NCBI RefSeq assembly: GCF_910592395.1
Contig: NC_088310.1
Span: forward strand, 26,863,491 to 26,927,490
DNA: 64,000 nucleotides
Reading direction: 5' to 3'
From: Lineus longissimus
Lineage: Eukaryota > Nemertea > Pilidiophora > Heteronemertea > Lineidae
The stretch's first letter is position 1, and each line of letters opens with the position of its first letter. Below are positions 20,401 through 31,177 of this stretch, piece by piece. The notes under the pieces were generated by a model. That model saw only the letters and a program-made list of their open reading frames with translations, was not told the DNA's origin and ran no database searches. A program made the translations under genes and the position numbers.

Positions 20401-21127
20401 TAATGGTGCAGCTCAGAACTTTGGTGAAAAGGTGTGTTTGAGGGTCTTTAAAAACCATGATAGCCTTTAGCTCTTCTTATAGGTATCAACAGTGTGACAC
20501 ACCCAGATCACCAGCTTCTTCCACTCACTTCATTTTGCTCCCTGCCTGTGTGCACAAAAGCTTCCCAGCAACATTTGAGCTTTTCTCCCGGCATCTTTGG
20601 TAATGCTGCCATAATCACTTAAAGACTGGCACTACACTACTATTTGGACCATCATCTGGAAAGAGAGGTCAAGGTATTGCAATGTTGATGTTAGCCACTT
20701 GATATCGATCTGGAGCCTGCCATAGCCATTGCCTCCAAAATGGCATTGCAATGTTGTCAAAAAACGAGAAGAGAATGCCCATCCTTTTGGCACGCTTGGG
20801 CTGCTGCTGTGCGAAAACTACTTCTACTGTACTTGGCCGATTTCTTCAAAATTTTGCCATGCCACTCATGACTCAGGCCATTTTATTTATTTTTGATTAT
20901 TAATCATTTACGGCCGGCCAGGGGATTTTCTACTGTACTGTCTGATACCAATGTATCGTATCATAGACAAATTCGAAGAAGTTTGTATTGGCGATGACCA
21001 GTGATGCATTTCACCTTGAAAAAAGGATCACCATGTCTCTAGCATTATTGTCCGAAGTCGGGTTAGGCCTTCTGACATGACGTGTGTGTGACCTTATGAC
21101 ATGACATGACTTGAGTGTGCACATTTG

Positions 21128-21346
21128 TGACCCGCTCTACCAAAACTAGGCGCTTGTCGCATCTGAACTTGACAGGTTGATACGGACTTGTTGTTCATTT
21201 CCCTATTGTAGACCTTTTGTGAAATGTGACCAAATCAGTTTGTAATAGATTTCACAAAAGGTCTACAATAGGGAAATGAACAACAAGTCCGTATCAACCT
21301 GTCAAGTTCAGATGCGACAAGTGCCTAGTTTTGGTAGAGCGGGTCA
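21128..21346. mobile_element. 219-bp hairpin MITE/foldback element
   Basis: Arms 21128-21225 and 21249-21346 (98 bp each) are reverse complements with one mismatch seen, around a 23-bp loop. The ends are TGACCCGCTCTACC...GGTAGAGCGGGTCA. CATTTG lies directly on both sides (21122-21127 and 21347-21352), consistent with a 6-bp target-site duplication. The near-perfect arms imply recent insertion or gene conversion between arms. The element class was not determined. Confidence 0.85.
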
Positions 21347-22067
21347 CATTTGATTTGTTTTGGCACTGATTCGTCTTCTTCGAAAAGATATATTGACATT
21401 CACATGGCATGCACTGTCACCGTGTACATCATGTCCGCAGCCAGAGCTGGGCCAGGCCTACATACAACACATCCGTCACATAAAACCATGAAAACAGGGT
21501 AAAAGCATGAGCCCATACTAACTTTAAATTTACATAAAAACTATGGTGTACCATACATACCAATATTATAGGCCTATTTTTATATTTTTAGCCAAGTAAC
21601 TCAGTAAGGCGGTCTTAACTGCAGCATGCTTGTCAGCTACTACGGTTGCTACGTACCTGATAGCTGTAAGATACGTATAAACGGCACTGAGATGGGTGTA
21701 AATCAGATTTATTTACCGAATAAAATTCGGCATGACCCCAATTTTTGTCAACATCGCCTCCGCCATGTTAAGATCATGTGACACTTTTAGGCCCTTCTTA
21801 GAAAAACGCTTCCTCCCGCTGATTATTTCTTAATATATCATAAAGCATAAAGAGGTATTATGGAAAGAAATCAAAGTAAAGTTTAAAGTACACGAATATT
21901 GCGACGTTTAATTTGCTATTGTTTCCCCGGCCCCAAATAATTTTATCATAATATCACAAGACAGTGGGTGAGGAAAATCGAAAGAACAGCCAGTAATTGG
22001 CCGCCATTAGCAGACGATTGAAATTGATTTTATAAATTAAATTATCGTTAATTGGTATCGTTTCCCA

Positions 22068-23237
22068 ATGGAATCTTTACTTCCCAAGCGAAGAAAGAGA
22101 ACCATTATCCCTCCTGAACACCTCGATAGGCTCGAAGACTTATTCGAAGAGGAGCAGTGGCCTTGTCGGGAGGTAAAATCAAAGTTAGCAGACGAACTCG
22201 GCCGCAGTGAAAATTTCGTCAATATCTGGTTCCAGAACAAGCGAGCTCGTGTGAAAAAAGAGCAAGGGAAGCGGGTTCAATTACTTTTAGAACAGACAAA
22301 GGGAATCATTAATATACCAACTGATGGGAAACTCCCTCTTGAAGAAGCCCAACGAATGCCAAACGTAAAAAATGCAACTTGCCGTGCAATTTTTCTTCGA
22401 GGTTCAGTGAGGCCATCTACCGGTAAGGCAAAGGACGAAGAACGTCTGGAAAAGGTGTCCTTGGTTGTGCCATCGGACATGTTGGAAGAGAAGAACAAAC
22501 CAAGACATGCTGTAAAAGAGATATCGGCAGAGAGTCATTGTAAAGATAGCGATGCTCCAAAACCAGATAAAGTCGATCAACCAAGTGAATCTACAGCAAA
22601 TATTGCAGAGAAGGTATGATTGTGAACGCAAGTGCTTGCTTCAGGATGCTAAACAGCCCACCATAAGAGAGAGCCATACTCGCAGCTGGCCTTGCAGCGT
22701 ATAAAAAGGTGCCAGAACTGCATTGTCTTATTATATCATATGTATCACCTGTAAACATTGAAAATGGTGATGGTATTATAGACACAAAAGGCGGTGCGAA
22801 ATGTCAGTGGAGGACAGAGATGGTAATCTTACTGCTTGTGCTATATTTATACTATCATCATATTAATCACTATTGTATATCAAAAGGCATATTCCAATGG
22901 TAAAATTTCTCTATAATTTCAGCAACAAATGGAACTGTTAAATATTCTTGAGTGCGCGGAGACACCATCACAACCAGAGTTGTGCCCGGCTGTCCTCGCG
23001 CCGAAGCGTCATCTTTCCTCAGTCCCCATGACGACAGGCCCCTCGACCCTGTCTACACCCACTCTCTTCCAAAGCGTAGTTAGGATGATCGCTGTGGTAG
23101 AAGGAGGGATACTCCAGCCTGGTGAATTGGCTTACGGTAACACCATCAGTAACGCCCTCTACGGAGTGCGGCTAAAAGACAATGCTAGACTGATCTATGA
23201 TAAAGACGTTGGATTTGAAGTTCGGCAGGAGGTATAA
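22068..23237 (+). CDS. Divergent homeodomain protein, two exons
   Basis: Exons 22068-22613 and 22923-23237 join in phase 0 across a GTATGA donor and TTTCAG acceptor, giving 286 residues. A standard 60-residue homeodomain starts within a few residues of the N-terminus (about residues 8-66). It has Leu16, Phe20, Trp48, Phe49, Gln50, Asn51 and the helix-3 signature NIWFQNKRARVKK, so sequence-specific DNA binding is expected. Its middle (PPEHLDRLEDLFEEEQWP) resembles paired-like/PRD-type proteins only loosely; there is no paired box, hexapeptide or octapeptide that I can see. The C-terminal exon ends with a compact segment (ALYGVRLKDNARLIYDKD) that I do not recognise. AATAAA at about 23274 is a candidate polyA signal. 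The gene is transcribed away from LYST. The family is unassigned; it may be a lineage-specific class. Confidence 0.82.
22614..22922 (+). other. Intron of the homeobox gene
   Basis: A 309-bp intron outside the homeodomain, with nothing else recognisable in it. Confidence 0.65.
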
Positions 23238-24119
23238 ATATCTGTATCAGAACAAGAATATAATCAGTACGAGAATAAACAAAGACTTGTCTTTATTTAT
23301 TTACCACTAAGCGCTTCAAGCAGCGTATATCATCACCCACGACCTTTGTTATCACACCGCGTGGCCCATGGACAAATAAAAGATACTAGCATTGTACCCG
23401 TGGCGCAGGCAGGTTCAAATGGGCTATACCTTGAATAGATTGAATTGCAATGAAAATCTAATGAAATATCACTTGGCTTCTGTGAGTGGTAAGGAGAATT
23501 GACAGTGTCCGATTAAAAATCCCTCATTACTGCTCCGCTGAAGTTAATTACCGAATATAAACATAACGTTGCATCAGGATAAAATATCACCTGCAAACGT
23601 GCAAAATTTCGAGACGAAACACTACCCCCAAATGGCACTTTATCGAGCCGCCTTATAGTATTATGATATAGATGTGCAATGTACGCGCCACGACATGAGA
23701 CGCTTATGTGGAGTTAGACTGTTACTAAATGTACTTGCTTGCTGCTATCTTTCAGCGTTATCAAACAATGAAAACACGCAGATGGGAAAAAACTCAAAAA
23801 CGTTACACCTGTGTAAGTAAGGTAGGCCCGCCTGCCCTTGTCATTTTCCAGGCCAATGGAAGATCTGAGGCTTTGAAAATACATGTCAAGGCAGTACTTA
23901 ATCCCTAACAATGATAACAATTAGTACATGGTAGTAATTGCTTGGCCTATTATGCTGTTCTACTTATTTGCCCGTCTGTACACTTTATACAGTATATACG
24001 ACAAGCAGGATCGAGCTATACCGTTCTACTTATTTGCCCGTCTGTACACTTTATACAGTATATACGCCTAATTCCTGTTTCGCCTATTCCTGTTTCGCCT
24101 ATTCAAATGTATTGCTTAT
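23238..24119. other. 3'UTR and spacer with short direct repeats
   Basis: No gene seen. A 44-bp sequence beginning GTTCTACTTATTTGCCCG occurs at 23957-24000 and again at 24023-24066 (66-bp period). A 16-bp unit (TTCCTGTTTCGCCTA) is doubled just after it. Confidence 0.6.
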
Positions 24120-24237
24120 GGCCGCTGGACACGGTCAATCATTTTCATCAAACTTTTTCATCAATCTTTTTGGTCAAATTTGTATGTAGAGGGTCCCGCC
24201 ATACACGGTCAATCATTTTCATCCAATCATTCACAAA

Positions 24238-24486
24238 ATGGCTCCCGTGCAGTCAAGACTGCTTGTGGCCGTTGCTGCGTCAGCTGCCGTTGCTGCTATG
24301 GCAATAGCCATGGCCGCATTGAAGAAGAAACGACGACGACGACGCCGATATTGGACACGGCCATGGATCCTTCGAAGAGCATCCAAAGGGGCATATGCCA
24401 TGCTAAACGAGGAGCTCAGGCTGGAAGACCCCGCTTCTTACAAAAACTATCTGCGTATGGATGAAGAGATATTTGCTGATCGTTAA
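24238..24486 (+). pseudogene. N-terminal fragment of Harbinger (HARBI1-like) transposase
   Basis: An 82-codon ORF with a basic stretch, then RRYWTRPWILRRASKGAY, followed by LNEELRLEDPASYKNYLRM and DEEIF. This is the conserved region preceding the DDE nuclease domain in HARBI1-type transposases. The frame stops right after, and the whole catalytic domain (normally about 300 more residues) is absent, so it cannot be an active transposase. Confidence 0.8.
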
Positions 24487-24814
24487 GAAAGAGCAGCTTC
24501 TGGAACCACCATACGGTTGGCTTGTGCACATCCTTTGCCGCAGCACCACTTCTTTTGGTCTTGTTTATCTTCTCCATTTCCCTAGCAAAGTTGCTACGTA
24601 GCCCGTTCATTTTTTTCTTCACGTCATCAACCGTGCAGTCACTCTTTTCCTTGCAGACATCCTCAAGTACCTCTTGGTAGGCCAGTTCCTTCTTAACGCG
24701 ATTGTGGTACAGGGCATCTTTGGTGTTGTATAGGATTGGGTGGGCCCTATACGACTCTATCATGATTTCCACTGCCCTCTGCGTCCAGCCCATGTTGTCG
24801 TCTATGAGAGGCAA
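24484..24814 (-). pseudogene. MADF/Myb-SANT-like accessory protein of a Harbinger element, 3' truncated
   Basis: Starts MPLIDDNMGWTQRAVEIMIE, then AHPILYNTKDALYHNRVKKE and a WWFQKLLFLND segment, the pattern of a MADF-type DNA-binding protein carried by PIF/Harbinger transposons. After FLND (about 24490) the ORF reads into the antisense of the transposase start, so a deletion junction has fused the two genes tail to tail. The ORF formally continues to 24416. Confidence 0.7.
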
Positions 24815-25131
24815 ACTGTGGAATCTAGGCCTTGCATTACAAACCCGTCAAATTGCATAACCACCGTCATCATGAAGGAGGAATGGACCATCATTGATTT
24901 CGGTGAACCCACGAACAATTCAATTCAATAGGGTTAATTGTTCAATAAATATCCATGCCCGATGTACACGGTCAAATTTTATCAATTCGTCATTCAAAAA
25001 TAGGACCGGCTCTATTCCATCAATCTTTGATTGATGGAAAATATTTCATCCAATTTCCCACCATACACGATCAATCTTTTCGGTCAAATTTTTTTCATCC
25101 AATTTTGAGGGATCGTGTACAGCGGGCATAA

Positions 25132-25557
25132 CCTCCCAACAGACGTAGGAATATGAACCGTCCCTCACTGACCGACCAAACCCGAGGAGAGCCACATATG
25201 TACGCATTGACGAACGCATGTTACGCCTCAAAGAACAATACGTCAATGGAGAGAGGGACATAATGAGTTACGTTGATGCCATCAGTTACCTTGTCTGACA
25301 TAATAGTTTTTACTGTGTGTCAGTATGGTCCTATGGTCCTATGGTCAAATAAGTTTACATATTAAGAGGTTAAGAGGTCAGTTTTGTATCAAGGGAAAAC
25401 ACGATTGACAGGTAACACAGCCAAATTCTGAGTAATATCATTATTGGAGAATATATTATATCATAGTGCCATGTGACATTAGCACTGACAACATTAATCT
25501 GCGTATTTGAGTCAGGTTGGTTTGTTTTTCTTTCTAGAGCATATTTCGGTTCTTAAA
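25132..25557. other. Upstream region of the spermine-synthase-like gene
   Basis: No gene seen. TTTCTTTCTAG just before the ATG at 25558 could be an acceptor (ends 25537), so an upstream non-coding exon may exist. Confidence 0.4.
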
Positions 25558-28500
25558 ATGACTTGTCAGACGATACCACTTTTCTTCAAAGTTTCACCAC
25601 AATTACTGCAAGATAATGGTAAGTTTCTTTAAAGCGCTCTGCAAATGAGCGATCTTCTTATGTTGCGACCTGCGAAGAGCGAAACAAAGATCGCTCGTCT
25701 GCGGGTAACTCCATGGTAACCCGTTCACGAAATACGTCAATATATTTTGATTAAAAATACAGGCCTATCAAATTATTGAACTAGAAGCTTTCACCTAAAT
25801 TCATGCTCCGTCGCATGACCTTCAGGGGTCAATGCGTTCGCCACTTCCTGTGGTCCTCTAAATGACATCAAATAGTAGAGATTTTCAAAATCTGGGCGTC
25901 ACTTGTCCTGCGTCGATGTATGAATTCGACTTAACTGTTTTTTAAACAAATCTGCAGGCAGAAATGTAATGTGGTATCCACGCCATTGAATTGAAAAAGG
26001 AGGTTGTGATCAGACGAGATTGTGCTCATTAATCTTTCACCCAATTTTAGCTTTTGAAAAAGACCTGTACGAGATTGGCCGAATCTGCCTCGATGACGTA
26101 GCGACGAGACAAGACGTCAACGTGGAGAATGGAGACAGAATTATCGTCATGATCAGTAAAAACACCAGGTGAGCTATGGACATAGTCTAGTAATGGCGAA
26201 CATGATAAGTAACCGTCACTTCTTTTATTCCATTTATCAGGGATAATAATCATTAGAGAAGTTGTATCAGCTGGAAAGTGATGGCACTTGATCGAATTTG
26301 AATTTAAGATTTATACCTTTCCATGAACTTTCAATAGATCCATTAACGTAGATTTTAAGGACATACATCACAGGAATTTGCTAGAACGGGTCGCGTTTTC
26401 TTTTCTTCTAGTCACTTGACGATGCGGGTGTACGCAGCCCAAGGAACCGTCACAATTGACGTCAATTACATGTGTGTCGGAGAAACAAAGGATAATTTTG
26501 AAGCCCTGGTGGTAAGAGGCGTTGGATTCCCTGCAGAGAGGGGCAGGGGTGGCTCTGCAGGTCGAAATGTGTAAATAGCCTTCAAAATCGATACACACTT
26601 GTTTCCAAAACCATAAACCGTGTAAAACATCTGTCATTTTATACAAATCCGACTAGGGTAATTTATCGATGTCGGAAGTTATTTTGAGGAACTTATCAAA
26701 CAGCGAAACAAAAGGTATGCAAATAGCATTCCGCGAAGATGACGTCACTGCAGCTGCTGCCCTCTATATTACCCCATCGCTGAATTACAGGCAATGGTCG
26801 GACAAAATGCGGTTTCGTAATGGATTCAGGCTTTCTGACTTGGGCAGTTAGATTCAATCTGGCACATGTCCGAGTGTTGGAAATACTACATAATTGTGTT
26901 CTGAATATTTCTCTCTCTGACTCTATGGTATCATTCATGCTAAAAACAATGCAGGGTCAAAGATAATTTACTTTCGAATAAGCTCAAATGCGTAGAAATA
27001 AGTAACTTCGCGGCAAAAAGATCAGTTTTTAAATCGAGACTAGATCAAGCTATTGCACTGGGCTTATTCGTGCGTCTTTAACTTGCATGTCGTTGAACTA
27101 GACATTGACACTTTTTTTACAGAAAGTCAAAGAGCAATATGCATTGGAAGGAAAAGGGGACACTTGGCAAGAGGTAGGTTATTGCATGTACCGATAAAAC
27201 GTACCATTCTGTTTGGTTTAAATGATGATTACATCAACCCTGGGGTGAAATGTTGGGGATGTACAAAAGGAGAAATCCAATTAGGGGATTTATTTAACAC
27301 CCGAAGACCCAATGAGCAGTCAAGTTGTTTCCTTCTGGTCTTGCCCAAAATATTGTTCAGAACAAACTAATCTTGCATTTTCATTGATGGGTTTCTTTTA
27401 TCTTCAGTTTATATTAAATCGACTGGAAGATCGTGTACGAGAGTACCTGGGGGACAGGTGCCTTAAAATGGAAACGTAAGTTGCTGACGTGATCTCACAT
27501 CCCAACTTGGTTGCAACTCGGTCCTCTTGTTCGTATATTACAAGGAGGAGTCTTTGAGGGAACATGACGTATGAACATGATGTCGAAAGGTATAATGATC
27601 CTCACAGCGCACAAAATAGACTCAAGACGAATATTTGCGTCGTGGAAAAGGTTCTCTTTGTGACCCTTAATTCACAACGGATCGTCGCCACGATCGTGTC
27701 CGTGACCTATTGAAACCATTGGAATCATGTTAAGAGCAGGTATGGACCTCAACTTTATTTCGAGAATACACAGGCCGATGTTGCCTGGCTTGCTGACGCA
27801 CATATCAACATATCTTTTTCTTTCAGTCTCAAAGTACCGATCCGTCGGGGTGATGCCCTGTGGACATACAGCCGTACCACGGCAGAGCGTGTCATCGAGA
27901 TGGAGTACGACGAACTCGTCTTCAGTTCCTTCTCCAAAATGCAGAAAATACAGATATACCAGTGTCCATTGAATGGGAACGTATTGTACCTTGATGGTGA
28001 AATAAGTAAGTGCATCGTCGGTTTTCGCAAATCCCCCGAAACGCCAACGTGAACGCCTATTTCATTGTTCGACCTCCTGATTGCGATGCCAAACAATGGG
28101 ATAGCCGTTTACATTGACGTTTCGGGTGCTTTGCTTTTCCATTGTTCGACACCAGGCAGAATTCTATTATACCGAGTGTTGTACATGCTTCCCGAATTCA
28201 AGTGTGTTGGTCAACCATGACTATCTCCTTTGTCCCTCCACCATAAGGCCTAGTTTCCCCTTATGACATCACTATTTCGGACACTAACTTTTTCCCCCTT
28301 GTCCGTCATTAAAGGCATTCAAGTGTGTTGGTCAACCATGACTATCTCCTTTGTCCCTCCACCATAAGGCGTAGTTTCCCCTTATGACATCACTATTTCG
28401 GACACTCAGCCCCTTATTTCTGGAAGGGTGTATGTATTTCATAAAACTTCCACCTTTCAGGGCCATCTTGACCCTCAAGTTTTGAATCCACTCCGCCGAC

Positions 28501-30595
28501 CCGGACTACGGATGGAGTCCGTCTGGCGGTTCAGAATGCCTGAGGGCGAGCTTGTAGGCGATGCTGATCATCGGCATAAAATGTACATTTTCTTGAACCC
28601 GCTTGTCTTGCAGTGCAGTCTGAAAGAGACAACGAGTTCAACGAGCTCAATTTCGGCATAGGAAAGCACAAGAGAAATGACTACAAAGGGAAAGATGTGC
28701 TGCTCCTTGGCGGAGGAATCGGAGGTGGAATACACTCTGTGATGCAAGAGGAGCCTAACATGGTGGTCATGTGCGAGGTGGGAACAAAACGGCGAACATA
28801 ACGATTTATTTTCTGATCTCAAATTGTGCCTGGCATGATCGAACACTGTATTTACGATGTCTCTTGATATTTCTACAGTAAAAATAAGTAAGACATATAC
28901 TCTCTGTTTGAATAATGTAGATGTGGTTTCAGTGGCAAATCTCCGCGGCAATATGTAAAGTAGTAAGTGAGTAAAGTCACTTCCTGTGAATGAGACAGCA
29001 ATGATTATCTATCAGGCCAAACGTGTATCGCATTTCACTTCATCCACATGATTGCCACAATACTTTTCCCTGAAATATCGTCATGGTCTTTCCAGATTGA
29101 CGAGGAAGTGATTGCCGCAAGTCGCAAGTACATGAGGAAAGCGTGTGGAACATCATTAGACACAATGGAGGGACCGCACCATAAGGTACGCATTCTCAAT
29201 GCAGCTAGGGAGTGAAAGTTTTTTCTCTGCCAAAACAGATTGGTATATTGGGATACATCCTGAGATCCTGATCAATTGAAAAAAATCACGTTTATGGTTC
29301 CAGGTGGTAATTATTGAGTTGACGCGTTTTGCATTGTAACTCTCTTTTTTTAATCAGATCATTGTCGGCGATGGTCTCAAAGTTTTGAAGGACGCGGTGC
29401 GAGATGGCGCCAAGTATGACTTCGTTGCGGATGATATGTCCATGTTTTTGGTAGACCCGGACACAAAAGGTACGTTCTTATCATTCTCCATCAGGAGCTG
29501 CGGAGGAGTCTTATTTCGACTTCATGCGCGAATGATCCTTTCCATCGATGTGAAGACACGTAACCTAACGTGATTTGCCGGCTCTGTCACTGTCTATAAG
29601 CTGATAGATGCACTATATACGCAGGTCGTTCTTGTTTCGTTCGAGTACCCGCGCCGAACCATTCGTTACCAGAGAGGTTACAGTGCGAGACTTAGTTCTT
29701 GAAAACGGTAACTCCAGTCTACTTGGTGAAAGAAATGAATCCAGTTGGTGCAAAGACTGCAATGTACATCCTTTAATTCCAACCAAAACGGATACAAAGT
29801 GGCCAGAAGAGACCATGTGGAGCCTGGGCATGCACCATTTTCTTATTTTTTTCAGAGAGAAACATTGATGTTAAATGGAGGAACGAAACAGTATTGAGCC
29901 TGTCGAAACAAGTCCTCAAGCCCGATGGCATATATCTGCAGGCGGTAAGTCGAAATTGATTACCAATAGAGCAACTGGAACACAAGGATTATAACTGTCA
30001 ACATATACGAAGACAAGTCAGCGGTCCTTTTCAGTCTCTACAAAACTTTTTTCCGACTGCTAGGTAGCCCTTCCCATGACTTCAAGCTAAAACTTGCGCT
30101 GTGGTGGTTCTCGATTTTGTTCACACTGAGTGAAGCCATCAACTCTCGGTCATGGTGGCGTTGGAGAGCCTATTGCGGATTGTTCACAGCAATTAACTTT
30201 TTTGGTACTTATTCCAAGTATATATACATGTACTGTAAAAATCTTCGCTCTCTGAGTCTGTACCAAACACATTCTCGATCTTGTCCTTGCAGCTTGACCC
30301 CAAACCGACCTCTGTCCACACAGATTTTAAAAGTGCCGTCAAGGCGGTGGGTGGCGTGTATACAGTGCGAGAGTGTATGTGTATACCATCATTCCTTGAA
30401 AAGTATCCTTTCGTCTCGATCCTGAAACATCTTCTGCTTCAACGTTTGCATCTCCATTGGGCTTTACGGTAAACACATTTCACGAACCGCTCGATGCTAA
30501 CATTTTGACATACTTTTCTTTCCTTGACGAAACCAAGCTACTTCTTCTACGAGGTGACTTTCCCCGAGGCCAACGACGGGTCTGAAGCACGATGA
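25558..30595 (+). CDS. Spermine-synthase-like aminopropyltransferase, 12 exons
   Basis: Exons: 25558-25618, 26051-26168, 26412-26511, 27123-27173, 27408-27475, 27827-28005, 28614-28777, 29096-29185, 29358-29469, 29856-29944, 30293-30402, 30538-30595. All are GT-AG and in phase, giving 1200 nt and 399 residues (human SMS is about 366). The N-terminal exons correspond to the AdoMetDC-like domain of metazoan spermine synthase (VYAAQGTVTIDVNYM). The later exons form the catalytic Rossmann domain: EYDELVF, NGNVLYLDGEI, GKDVLLLGGG, VIAASRKYMRKACG, FVADDMSMF and CIPSFLE. The enzyme adds aminopropyl from decarboxylated AdoMet to spermidine. The GGGDGG motif is GGGIGG here, so the first catalytic Asp is replaced by Ile, while the second (VADD) and the ribose-binding Glu (CEID) are kept. 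A polyA signal AATAAA is at 30781. This is probably a divergent paralogue with changed or lost catalysis. Confidence 0.88.
28196..28407. repeat. Direct repeat, 121-bp period, in spermine-synthase-like intron 6
   Basis: About 91 bp from ATTCAAGTGTGTTGGTCAAC to TTCGGACACT occur at 28196-28286 and 28317-28407 with one visible difference (GCCTAG/GCGTAG). The repeat lies wholly in the intron 28006-28613. Confidence 0.85.
28614..28777 (+). CDS. Exon of the spermine-synthase-like gene with altered GGGDGG motif
   Basis: Starts after TTGCAG; phase-1 joining restores ATGCAGTCT. It encodes RNDYKGKDVLLLGGGIGGGI, where human SMS has ILGGGDGGIL. The aspartate expected at the fourth motif position (D201 in human numbering as I recall) is isoleucine. 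The flanking Gly pattern and the following VVMCE|ID are intact, so the nucleotide-binding fold should remain. Confidence 0.85.
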
Positions 30596-31177
30596 ACCAC
30601 TGTATGACGATTTTCCCAGAGGCCGACGACGGACGCACCACAGGCAAAATGAACTGTAGTGTTAATTAGGGTAGATCATTTATACCCCGGCAATATAGTT
30701 TTTGACATATTTCTGTGTCCGTTTCAGGCAATCTTTGCTAAGCGTTTATTTTATGAAATGCTGACATGTGTACCGTCGAGAATAAAAGTATAAAATGCAT
30801 GAATTTAAATACTCAATTTATTGTCCGTGGCAGTGTTAGCTAATTTTGTACTTGCGGTTTACCATTGTTTGACACAGAACGAAAGTCCGTGTCCACAAGC
30901 TCGAACACATCGGACACCATGGGGGGACTGCTTTATAAAAAAACGAAATAAAAATTGAAAACTATATGGCCTGCAGGGAACTTTCACTTTTCATACTTGA
31001 CATGTGGATTATCGTGCATGTTTCAATTCTAACCGCATGAGACTGGATTAGGGGCCTAAATAACTGCTAGTTATAGGCCCGAACTGAAATAAAGGATTAT
31101 TGTATAAAATAAAGCCGAAAATAAATTGTTTTTTGAGCTGTGTTTACATTTAAGTAGAGACACAGAACACATCGAGA
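30596..31177. other. Spacer between the spermine-synthase-like and calmodulin-like genes
   Basis: Holds the 3'UTR of the upstream gene (AATAAA at 30781-30786) and the promoter/5'UTR of the downstream gene. No ORF of interest. Confidence 0.6.

Larger units (their letters stand above)
20062..22067. other. Head-to-head intergenic region between LYST and a homeobox gene
   Basis: About 2 kb separate the inferred LYST start (minus) from the homeobox gene start (plus). The segment contains a dispersed repeat (20240-20400) and a 219-bp hairpin element (21128-21346). Promoters for both genes should lie here, but no clear TATA box is seen. Confidence 0.5.
24120..25131. mobile_element. Deleted PIF/Harbinger-type DNA transposon
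   Basis: The ends form an imperfect inverted repeat: GGCCGCTGGACACGGTCAATC on the left (24120) and, read on the opposite strand, GCCCGCTGTACACGATC on the right (ending about 25131). Sub-terminal copies of ACACGGTCAATC / ACACGATCAATC occur inside both ends. Between them lie the start of a HARBI1-like transposase (plus) and a MADF/Myb-like protein (minus), convergent as in Harbinger elements. The element is only about 1.0 kb because most of the transposase is missing. The 3-bp flanks (TTA / TAA) do not give an exact duplication. Confidence 0.75.
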
